From positions 124,001-188,000 of the forward strand of contig JBMNFF010000001.1 of assembly GCA_050949165.1 (NCBI GenBank): DNA of 64,000 nt, given 5' to 3'. Origin of the DNA: DAIOXA01 sp050949165 (GTDB lineage: Bacteria > Bacillota > Proteinivoracia > UBA4975). Positions 23,515 to 30,264 of this stretch are shown piece by piece. The notes beneath the pieces are model-generated. The model did not search any database. It was not told the DNA's origin and saw only the letters and a list, made by a program, of their open reading frames with translations. The translations under genes and the position numbers were made by a program. Every line of letters starts with the position of its first letter. Position 1 is the stretch's first letter.

Positions 23515-24402
23515 CTATGCTGCGTTTCTGCGGCGGTATGCAACCGGGCTGCTACCTAGTTTCAGTTGAATACGTTCATTATTGTACCAATGTATGTATC
23601 TGGAGATCGCTTTCCTAATCTCGGCTTCTGTCTGCAAGTTCTCCAGGTAGAAGGTTTCCGCTTTCAGATGGCTAAAAAAAGACTCTATGCAAGCATTATC
23701 CCAGCAGTTACCCGTTCTCGACATGCTTGGCTCGATCCCGTATTCCAACAGTGTTTCTTGGAACCTTTTCGATGTAAAGTTGGCGCCTCTATCACTATGG
23801 AATATAAGCTTCTCTATCTTCTTACCAGCAATAGCGTGCTTGAAGGTACCTATTACAAATTCAGCGCTATTATGGTTGCCTACCGTATATGCGACTACTT
23901 CATTGTTAAACAGATCAAGTATCGTGCACAAATACAACGGCTTCCATCCAAAGCGCAGCTGAGTTACATCGGCAACCCATTTTTGGTTAGGAGCAGAAGC
24001 TGCGAAGTCCCTGTTCAGGATATTCTCTGCAATAATGGCCTCCGGAACTTTAGGTAGCTTTTTCCGCTTCCTGCGTATTATTGCACGGATGTTAAGTTCC
24101 TTCATAAGCCTATATATCCTTTTATGGTTCACAATTATTCCCCTGGCCCTAAGCCACAATTTAATTCTTGGTAGGCCATAAGTACATCGCGATTTCATAT
24201 AGCATTCAGAGATTTTATCCTTTAGTTTGAGTTCTTCAATGTCAGCATCGGTTAGAGTCCTGGATCGTTTTAGCCATTTGTAGTATCCAGATCTACTTAC
24301 GCCGGTGAGCTGGCATAGCAAGTCAACGGTGTAGCTTGCATTAGTGCTACTTAACTCTTTAATGCCGGTGTATTCAATTACCTTGCTTCTCTTGCTTAAC
24401 GC
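23515..24402 (-). CDS. IS3-family transposase OrfB (DDE integrase core)
   Basis: The catalytic half of the transposase. It has the helical start VDLLCQLTGVSRSGYYKW, the HTH_21-like segment YGLPRIKLWL, then the integrase core with WVADVTQL (first Asp), FHSDRGANFTS (second Asp) and CWDNACIESFFSHLKAE (Glu). The frame lies in -1 relative to orfA and is open up to about 24402. No ATG is present; the longest ordinary-codon start is TTG 24321. OrfAB would therefore be made by -1 slippage on a run of six G at the end of orfA, or OrfB from a rare start such as ATT. The gene looks intact. Confidence 0.92.
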   Translation of the reverse strand, partial: ALSKRSKVIEYTGIKELSSTNASYTVDLLCQLTGVSRSGYYKWLKRSRTLTDADIEELKLKDKISECYMKSRCTYGLPRIKLWLRARGIIVNHKRIYRLMKELNIRAIIRRKRKKLPKVPEAIIAENILNRDFAASAPNQKWVADVTQLRFGWKPLYLCTILDLFNNEVVAYTVGNHNSAEFVIGTFKHAIAGKKIEKLIFHSDRGANFTSKRFQETLLEYGIEPSMSRTGNCWDNACIESFFSHLKAETFYLENLQTEAEIRKAISRYIHWYNNERIQLKLGSSPVAYRRRNAA

Positions 24403-24716
24403 CCCCCTCTGAGCTCTATCAACTTTTTTAAGATAGCCACCTCGGCTTCTAACTCATGTATTCTTTGCTCATCGGGATTAGAGAACTTCTTGGGACGCCC
24501 CTTATTAGGCCCCGTTGCTTTCCCGCGCTTGCTTTCTAGTCCAGCTACGCCATGTTGCTGATAGGCCTGTACCCATCTGTGCAAAAGACTCCTGTGGACA
24601 TTATGCTTGTTTGAAACGTCAGCAAAGGAAAGCCGATTGGGACCAGATTGGCCGCGCAAATATTCCAGAACAAGAGTTAGCTTAAAGTCCACAGGATATG
24701 AACAATTTGTCTTCAT
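24396..24716 (-). CDS. IS3-family transposase OrfA (helix-turn-helix)
   Basis: A 106-residue DNA-binding protein. The N-terminal helix-turn-helix includes LSFADVSNKHNVHRSLLHRWVQAYQQHGVAGL, followed by a basic linker and a leucine-zipper-like helix (IHELEAEVAILKKLIELRGGR) that pairs subunits in this family. The final codons contain six G, the likely -1 frameshift site leading into orfB. Confidence 0.92.
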   Translation of the reverse strand: MKTNCSYPVDFKLTLVLEYLRGQSGPNRLSFADVSNKHNVHRSLLHRWVQAYQQHGVAGLESKRGKATGPNKGRPKKFSNPDEQRIHELEAEVAILKKLIELRGGR

Positions 24717-24783
24717 TTTATCTCCCTCCAGGTACTAGTATAGTCGCTGACTTTTTATTGTCTACCTAGAGGGGATAATACCA

Positions 24784-24799
24784 CCGTCCCCGATGTCGC
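24784..24799. repeat. Right remainder of the IS-interrupted REPIN-like palindrome with CCG duplication
   Basis: CCG (target duplication) followed by TCCCCGATGTCGC. Joined to 23428-23472 with one CCG removed, it restores a full palindromic pair with arms GCGACATCGGGGACG and CGTCCCCGATGTCGC. Confidence 0.75.
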
Positions 24800-24843
24800 A
24801 CGGCCTCCTTTTTCGGCATATTCAGTTTTTTTAGCCATGGATA

Positions 24844-24872
24844 TTGCCGACGGTTTTCGAATAGGATAGAAT
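24844..24872 (+). promoter_or_regulatory. Promoter of the ATP-grasp gene
   Basis: TTGCCG, 17 bases, TAGAAT, just downstream of the IS and palindrome. Confidence 0.7.
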
Positions 24873-24907
24873 TATCTCGCCGAAAATCGCTGTAGGGGGT
24901 GCCAAGC

Positions 24908-25957
24908 TTGAAAAGGATTGCCTTTGTTTACAATTGGGTTCCAGATCGGCTTCACCGGGGCCTCTTGGTGGAATGTGCCTCCGGGGAAACAATTACAGCT
25001 ATTGAGCAGGCGCTGCTGCAAGGGGGCAACGAGATTATCTCCATCAATCTCACCTCCCAGGCCCATTTGCATGCGGTCATCGAAGACAAGAGACCAGACT
25101 TTGCTTTCTGCATCGCCGAAGGATTCTTGGATCAGCCCGGCACCCTGTATAACGGCAGCGGCGCTGCCTTGGTCCGGCGACGCCTGGCCCAGCTGGGGGT
25201 GCCCGCTTCACATTCTTCGCCAGAAGCCATGGAGCGCTGCCGCAATAAAGAGCAGACCTACCGGATTCTTCAGGCTCAGGGCGTAGCCTGCCCCTGGCAT
25301 CTCTTCCTGGAGGGAGAGTCTCTCCCCGATATACCTCAATCCCGGTTTCCCCTCTTCGTCAAACCTGCCGGCGGCGGCAACAGCATCGGGATTGACCGTG
25401 GTTCTGTCGTCGGCAATTCCAGACAGCTGGTCCGGCGGATTCGGGCTGTAACCCGAAGCCTGGGACCCGTCAGTTTTGTGGCGGAGCAGTATCTGCCCGG
25501 CCCTGAGTACACCGTGGGGGTGGTGGGAAACGCGGCCCCGGTGGTCCTTCCTGCCATCGCCTTTGGCCGCGAGATTCGCACCGCCAAGGTCAAGCGGCGG
25601 GAAGTTGGAAAGCCCCGCATCATCCAGCCTCGGGAGGAGCTCTTCTTGCAGCTAAGGGAGTTGGCCTTGAAATCATTTTTTGCCCTGGGCTGTGCCGATG
25701 CCATCCGCGTCGACATCAAGGCAGATTCGGCGGGAAATCTCTATGTAATCGACGTCAACGGCACGCCTTCCCTGGCCCCCGCGGCCTCCCTGGCCCAGAT
25801 GGCTGCTGCCGCCGGCTTGGAGCACGGAGAATTCTTGAATTTGCTTCTTTACTACGGTTTGGAGCGGACGGGCATTGCCCACACCGCTTGGGAACAGGTG
25901 GCGGCGGCGGAAGCAAAGCTCGATGCCCTGCGAGACCACCAGCCTGTTGTCGCCTGA
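24908..25957 (+). CDS. ATP-grasp ligase, D-Ala-D-Ala ligase-like
   Basis: A 349-residue ATP-grasp enzyme. The N-terminal part (KRIAFVYN, then PDFAFCIAEGF) resembles the first domain of D-alanine-D-alanine ligases. The ATP-grasp core has FPLFVKPAGGGNSIGIDRGSVV, FVAEQYLPGPEYTVGVVG, and the metal-binding end DAIRVDIKADSAGNLYVIDVNGTPSLAP. The block after GNSIGI is shorter than in true Ddl, and the substrate may differ. I prefer TTG 24908, six bases after AGGGGGTG; GTG 24899 overlaps that site. It is monocistronic, with promoter and terminator. Confidence 0.85.
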   Translation: MKRIAFVYNWVPDRLHRGLLVECASGETITAIEQALLQGGNEIISINLTSQAHLHAVIEDKRPDFAFCIAEGFLDQPGTLYNGSGAALVRRRLAQLGVPASHSSPEAMERCRNKEQTYRILQAQGVACPWHLFLEGESLPDIPQSRFPLFVKPAGGGNSIGIDRGSVVGNSRQLVRRIRAVTRSLGPVSFVAEQYLPGPEYTVGVVGNAAPVVLPAIAFGREIRTAKVKRREVGKPRIIQPREELFLQLRELALKSFFALGCADAIRVDIKADSAGNLYVIDVNGTPSLAPAASLAQMAAAAGLEHGEFLNLLLYYGLERTGIAHTAWEQVAAAEAKLDALRDHQPVVA

Positions 25958-25973
25958 TCGAAACTGGGACAGA

Positions 25974-26004
25974 CCTCAGCATTCTTGATGCTGGGGTTTT
26001 TTTT
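25974..26004 (+). terminator. Terminator after the ATP-grasp gene
   Basis: Arms CCTCAGCAT and ATGCTGGGG (one U-G pair), loop TCTTG, then eight T. Confidence 0.85.
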
Positions 26005-26092
26005 GTATACTGCCCGGTACAGGCTGTCCGCCGGCATAATCGGCTGCCGGGATGAATAAAAGTTAGCAAAAATGTGCATGCGGAGGTTGGCT

Positions 26093-26326
26093 ATGAATTT
26101 ATTGGCTGCCGTTCCCGGCAAGCGGTATGTCATCGTCAGGATACGGGATGAATCGGTGCGGCTCCAGGCCGCTTGTCTGGGAATCGGAGAGGGGGAGGAT
26201 GTGTATTGCGTAGCCAGACGGGGCAACGGCCCGGTAATCCTGGGCCGGGCCGGGCAGATGGTGGCGGTGGGCGCCGAGACTGCCCGGGCCATCCAAATCG
26301 CAACCCTGCGTTCCCCCAGAGCATAG
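26093..26326 (+). CDS. feoA: FeoA ferrous-iron transport accessory protein
   Basis: A 77-residue SH3-like FeoA domain protein. ATG 26093 follows GCGGAGGTTGG; a slightly longer frame from 26072 is not supported. The pattern VIVRIRDESVRLQAACLGIGEGEDVYCVARRGNGPVILGRAGQMVAVGAETARAIQI fits FeoA, with the usual glycine in 'LGI..G'. Its last codons run into feoB in a different frame. Either feoA and feoB are two coupled genes, or they form one FeoA-FeoB fusion joined by a frameshift at the run of five C (26313-26317). Confidence 0.9.
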   Translation: MNLLAAVPGKRYVIVRIRDESVRLQAACLGIGEGEDVYCVARRGNGPVILGRAGQMVAVGAETARAIQIATLRSPRA

Positions 26327-27993
26327 TCCTGGCCGGCAATCCCAATGTGGGGAAGTCGGTGGTCTTTAACAGCCTGACCGGAAGATATGCGGAAGTTTCG
26401 AATTATCCCGGGACCACGGTGGAAGTGAGCCGGGGCAAGTGGCGGGGAAATATCGTCGTCGACACTCCCGGCGTCTACGGCCTGACGGGAGCCAATGATG
26501 AAGAGCGCCTGGCCCAGGCGATAATCGACAAGGCTCAGATAATCATCAACGTGGTGGATGTCACCCGGCTGCGCCGGGACCTCTTCCTGACCCTGCACCT
26601 GTTGAATTTGGGCAGGCCCATGTTGGTGGTGGCCAACATGATGGATGAGGCCAGAAGGGCTGGGCGGGTGCCCAATCTAAGCCGCCTGGAGGCCGCCCTT
26701 GGTGTGCCGGTGCTGCCTGCCGCAGCGGTGCGGGGGGAGGGGATGGCCGAGCTGGCCGCGGCCTTGGGGAAACTCTGCACCCAAGGGACGACCCTCAAAA
26801 AAGGGGGGACGGAAGTAGCCAAGGACCTGCGGGCCGAGGCTAACAGAATCTACGCCGCCGTCAGCGAACCGGAAGTGCTGGCTGAGCTTTCACCGGTGGA
26901 TAGGTGGCTGACCCGTCCCCTTACCGGCTTAGTGACCGGGGCTGCGGTCATGGCGGCAATTTGGTGGGTGTTGGGGGGCCTGGTGGCCGATAAATTGGTG
27001 GCCTTCACCGAAGGTGTCGTCATGAAGCGGTGGCTGATCCCGCCCCTGGTCCGGGGCCTGCAGGGGCTGATGCCCGGGGAGGGGCTGCTGAAGCAGGTCC
27101 TGGCGGGGGAATTTGGCGTGCTGACCATGGCTCTGGCCTATGGCCTGGGTCTGCTCTTGCCCCTGGTCTTCAGCTATTACCTGCTTCTGGCGGTGCTGGA
27201 GGATTCGGGTTACTTGCCGCGCCTGGCGGTGTTGCTGGACAACACTTTCCGCCCCGTGGGCCTCAATGGCAAGGCGGTGATTCCCCTGATTCTGGGCTTT
27301 GGCTGCGTGACCATGGCGGTCATCTCCACCCGGGTGCTGTCCAGCCGGAGGGAGCGGATAATCCTCACCTTTTTACTGGGGATAGCTGTCCCCTGCTCGG
27401 CTCAGACGGGAATCGCCGCCATGATGCTGGTCCCCATGGGCCTGGGCTGGGTGGCCCTGTATGCGGGAGTGCTCCTGGCCGTCTTCCTGACCGCTGGAAT
27501 CCTCCTCAACAAAATATTGCCCGGGCAAACACCGGGCCTATTTCTGGAGCTTCCCCGCCTGCGCCTTCCCCGGCCGGGCAATATTCTGCGCAAGTCATGG
27601 GCAAAGTCCCGGGCCTTCCTCAAGGACGCCCTGCCCCTCTTTGCCCTGGGGGCGATCCTGGTCACCCTCCTGGACTACTTTCACATCTTGTCCTGGCTGG
27701 AACAGACCATGGCGCCCCTGACCAGCGGCTGTTTGAAGCTGCCTCCCCAAGTAATGGGTTCCTTTATCATGGGGTTGATTCGCAGGGACTTTGGTGTGGC
27801 CGGGCTCCACGCCCTGGGACTGGCCAGACCCCAACTCTTCGTGGCCCTGATGACCATGACCCTGTTTGTGCCCTGCATTGCCACGGTGCTGGTGACCATC
27901 AAGGAGCAGGGGGTCCTCATGGCCATAAGTATCTGGCTGGTTTCCATCATCACCGCTTTGGCCGTGGGGGGCATCCTGGCGGCTGTAATCTGA
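26323..27993 (+). CDS. feoB: Ferrous iron transporter FeoB (no ordinary start codon at its N terminus)
   Basis: A membrane GTPase that imports Fe(II). The G domain has GNPNVGKS (G1) directly at the start, NYPGTTVE (G2), DTPGVYG (G3) and NMMDEARR (G4). Gate and core membrane segments follow, including GFGCVTMAVISTR and GIAVPCSAQTG. Homology begins at IVLAGNPNVGKS, but no ATG, GTG or TTG lies in frame near it; the nearest is deep in feoA at 26173. Possible answers are -1 slippage from feoA on the C-run at 26313-26317, a rare start (ATA 26323 or CTG 26329), or a sequencing error. About 556 residues remain, short of the 600-700 usual for FeoB. Confidence 0.88.
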   Translation: MVLAGNPNVGKSVVFNSLTGRYAEVSNYPGTTVEVSRGKWRGNIVVDTPGVYGLTGANDEERLAQAIIDKAQIIINVVDVTRLRRDLFLTLHLLNLGRPMLVVANMMDEARRAGRVPNLSRLEAALGVPVLPAAAVRGEGMAELAAALGKLCTQGTTLKKGGTEVAKDLRAEANRIYAAVSEPEVLAELSPVDRWLTRPLTGLVTGAAVMAAIWWVLGGLVADKLVAFTEGVVMKRWLIPPLVRGLQGLMPGEGLLKQVLAGEFGVLTMALAYGLGLLLPLVFSYYLLLAVLEDSGYLPRLAVLLDNTFRPVGLNGKAVIPLILGFGCVTMAVISTRVLSSRRERIILTFLLGIAVPCSAQTGIAAMMLVPMGLGWVALYAGVLLAVFLTAGILLNKILPGQTPGLFLELPRLRLPRPGNILRKSWAKSRAFLKDALPLFALGAILVTLLDYFHILSWLEQTMAPLTSGCLKLPPQVMGSFIMGLIRRDFGVAGLHALGLARPQLFVALMTMTLFVPCIATVLVTIKEQGVLMAISIWLVSIITALAVGGILAAVI

Positions 27994-28059
27994 TGCGCCA
28001 GCAGGGCACCCCATCCATCCTTTCTGTCGGCGCAATGGTGGACAGGCAGTGGAAGGCTT

Positions 28060-28088
28060 GCGACAAAGAGAAACGTCCCCGCTGTCGC
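28060..28088. repeat. Single REP-like palindromic unit (29 bp)
   Basis: Starts GCGACAAAGAGAA, contains CGTCCCC and ends TGTCGC, matching both half-units of the REPIN-like element at 23428. It lies in the gap between feoB and the amino-sugar operon. Confidence 0.7.
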
Positions 28089-28098
28089 GAAAGCAGGA

Positions 28099-28127
28099 TT
28101 ATCCTGGGCGATGGCAAATACTACAGT
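28099..28127 (+). promoter_or_regulatory. Candidate promoter of the amino-sugar operon
   Basis: TTATCC, 17 bases, TACAGT, about 24 bases before the GH4 start. Confidence 0.4.
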
Positions 28128-28150
28128 AGAATGTTTGAGGAGGAAAGCCA

Positions 28151-29449
28151 ATGAAGATATCAATTATCGGCGGCGGCAGCGCTTACACTCCCGGCCTCAT
28201 CGAGGGCCTGCTCAAGATCCGGGAGGAGGTTCCCTATACCGAAATCTGCCTCATGGACATCGACGCTCCCAAGCTGAAGACGGTGGGGGCCATTGTCAGC
28301 AAGATTGTCGCCCAGGCTCTGCCGGAGGTAATGGTCAGCACCACCACCGATCGCGTCGAGGCCATCAAGGGCTCTGCCTTTATCCTCTGTCAGATTCGCG
28401 TAGGAGGACTGGTGGGCCGGGTGCTGGATGAGAAGATACCCCTGAAATACGAAACAATCGGCCAGGAAACCGTGGGCCCCGGCGGCTTTGCCATGGCCCT
28501 GCGCACCCTGCCTGTGATGTATTCCATTGCCGGGGACATAAAGGAGCACGCCCCGGAGGCCTGGCTCATCAACTATTCCAACCCCTCGGGAATGGTGGCG
28601 GCCATGCTGGCCCGGTACACCGAGATCAACGCCATCAGCATCTGCGATGTGCCCATCGGCATCCAGCATTTCATCGCCTCTCTCCTGAAGCTACCCCGGC
28701 AAAGGGTCAAGCTGGACTATGTGGGCCTCAACCACCTGGGCTGGTTCCGCCGGGTCTTTGTGGATGGCCGGGACATCATGCCCATGATCCGGGAGATGAG
28801 CAAGACCACCGATATCCTGACCTTGCTGCCCACCGATGATGAAAAGACTGCCGAAGAGGGCCAGATGGTGGTACGGATCTTCGACAAGTTGGGGATCATT
28901 CCCTCGCCGTACCTGCAGTACTACTACCTGGGCCGGGAGTGCCTGAAGAAGCAGCTGGCCGCCGAAAAGACCCGGGGCGAGGTGGTCCAGGGCATCGAGA
29001 AGGAACTGCTGGCCCATTTTGACCAGGTGGCCCAGCAAGAGGATGCCCACCTGTGGAAGAGCCGGGGGGGAGAGTGGCATTCGGAGCTGATGGTGAGCAT
29101 GCTCAGCTCCATCTACAATGACAAGGGCGAGGAATTCATCGTCAACGTCATCAACAACGGGGCCGTGCCCGGTATGCCCCCCGAGGCCTGCGTGGAGATT
29201 CCCTGTCTCATCGACAAGCGGGGCGTGCGCCCCCTGACGGTGGAGCGGCCCGACACCGATATGCTGGGCCTCATGCAGCTGGTTTCGGCCTATGAAAACC
29301 TGACGGTGGAGGCGGCCATGGAGCAGAGCTACCAAAAGGCCTTGCGGGCTCTCAACCTCAACCCGCTGGTGCCCTCCCTGGAAGTGGCCGAGAAAATCCT
29401 CGACGATTATCTCGAGGCCCACGGGGACTATATCAAGTTACAGAGATGA
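28151..29449 (+). CDS. GH4 family 6-phospho-glycosidase (ChbF/LicH-like)
   Basis: A 432-residue NAD+- and Mn2+-dependent glycosidase of family GH4. The Rossmann start KISIIGGGSAYTPGLIEGLL, the NYSNPSGMV block, the metal-binding cysteine region SICDVPIG, and LDYVGLNHLGWFRRV are all characteristic. ATG 28151 follows TGAGGAGGAAAG. Its place before a ChbG-type deacetylase and a sugar PTS suggests that it cleaves a phosphorylated disaccharide, possibly of the chitobiose kind as in the E. coli chb operon. The exact sugar cannot be read from the sequence. Confidence 0.93.
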   Translation: MKISIIGGGSAYTPGLIEGLLKIREEVPYTEICLMDIDAPKLKTVGAIVSKIVAQALPEVMVSTTTDRVEAIKGSAFILCQIRVGGLVGRVLDEKIPLKYETIGQETVGPGGFAMALRTLPVMYSIAGDIKEHAPEAWLINYSNPSGMVAAMLARYTEINAISICDVPIGIQHFIASLLKLPRQRVKLDYVGLNHLGWFRRVFVDGRDIMPMIREMSKTTDILTLLPTDDEKTAEEGQMVVRIFDKLGIIPSPYLQYYYLGRECLKKQLAAEKTRGEVVQGIEKELLAHFDQVAQQEDAHLWKSRGGEWHSELMVSMLSSIYNDKGEEFIVNVINNGAVPGMPPEACVEIPCLIDKRGVRPLTVERPDTDMLGLMQLVSAYENLTVEAAMEQSYQKALRALNLNPLVPSLEVAEKILDDYLEAHGDYIKLQR

Positions 29450-30264
29450 AATACCTGATCATCAATGCCGACGACTTCGGCCTTACCTCCGGGATAAATC
29501 GGGCGATAATTCGAGCCCATCAAAGGGGCGCTTTGACCTCGGCAACCTTGATGGCAGGGGGCCTGGCCTGGCGGGAGGCAGTGGAACTAAGCAAGGCCCA
29601 CCCTGGCCTGGGGGTGGGGATACACCTGACCCTCACCGCGCTCCGGCCGGTGTTGCCGCCGGAGCAGGTCCCCTCCCTGGTCGACGGCCAGGGCAGATTT
29701 CGCCGCCAGTTCTGGCGGGCGCCCCTTTGGCGCAAGGCCGAGGTGGAGCGGGAGTGGCGGGCGCAAATCCGCCGCTTAACCGAGGCGGGTTTAAAACCCA
29801 CCCATTTGGACAGCCACCATCACGTGCATCTCTGGCCCGGCCTCACCGATGTGGTGGCGAGGCTGGCCCGGGAGTTTGGCATTCCTGCCCTGAGGCTCAT
29901 CAGCCCGGAAAGCTTCCGGATCATGGGGATTCGCGGCCTGGAGCGCCGGATTGCCGCTGTCTCCTGGCGGCAGGGCCAAGGCTTGGGTCTGGCCCGGCCC
30001 GAGACGGTGGCGGGGCTTGAGGCCTTCCCCGGCAATCGGGAGGGGCTTGCCGGCTATGTGCAGGGGCTTGCGCCCGGAGTGCACGAGCTCTTCTGCCATC
30101 CCGGCAGCTCTGGGGATGAGGAACTGGCGGCCATCAGTTCTTTGACGGAGAAGCGGGTCCGGGAGACGGAGCTCTTGTGTTCCCGATGGTTTGAGGAAAT
30201 ATTGGCTGAGCAAGGAATCAGCCTGGTCAATTACAGTTATCTGGGGGAGGAGAGGATGTCATGA
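29446..30264 (+). CDS. chbG: ChbG/YdjC-type carbohydrate deacetylase
   Basis: A 272-residue deacetylase that removes an N-acetyl group from chito-oligosaccharides or their phosphates. Marks of the family are the metal-binding INADDFGLT at the start, GIHLTLT (about residue 65), and THLDSHHHVHLWPG (about residue 125). The start overlaps the GH4 stop (ATGA) and the end overlaps the PTS gene, so all three are coupled. In E. coli, ChbG must act before ChbF can cleave chitobiose-phosphate, which fits this gene order. Confidence 0.9.
   Translation: MKYLIINADDFGLTSGINRAIIRAHQRGALTSATLMAGGLAWREAVELSKAHPGLGVGIHLTLTALRPVLPPEQVPSLVDGQGRFRRQFWRAPLWRKAEVEREWRAQIRRLTEAGLKPTHLDSHHHVHLWPGLTDVVARLAREFGIPALRLISPESFRIMGIRGLERRIAAVSWRQGQGLGLARPETVAGLEAFPGNREGLAGYVQGLAPGVHELFCHPGSSGDEELAAISSLTEKRVRETELLCSRWFEEILAEQGISLVNYSYLGEERMS

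Larger units (their letters stand above)
23473..24783 (-). mobile_element. IS3-family element, IS150-type (1311 bp)
   Basis: The element has imperfect inverted ends starting TGGACTTACCCCT (left) and TGGTATTATCCCCT (right, read inward), both leading into GTAGACAA. CCG flanks it on both sides (23470-23472 and 24784-24786), which fits a 3-bp target duplication. It carries orfA and orfB in the overlapping order of the IS3 family, both on the minus strand. Base composition is clearly more AT-rich than the neighbouring genes. It landed in the second arm of the REPIN-like palindrome, between the ABC exporter and an ATP-grasp gene, and interrupts no coding gene. Confidence 0.93.

Noticed and set aside
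27030..28154. 374-codon plus-strand frame over the end of feoB
   Set aside because: It overlaps feoB in another frame with Gly/Pro-rich content and ends in the GH4 leader; it is a shadow frame.
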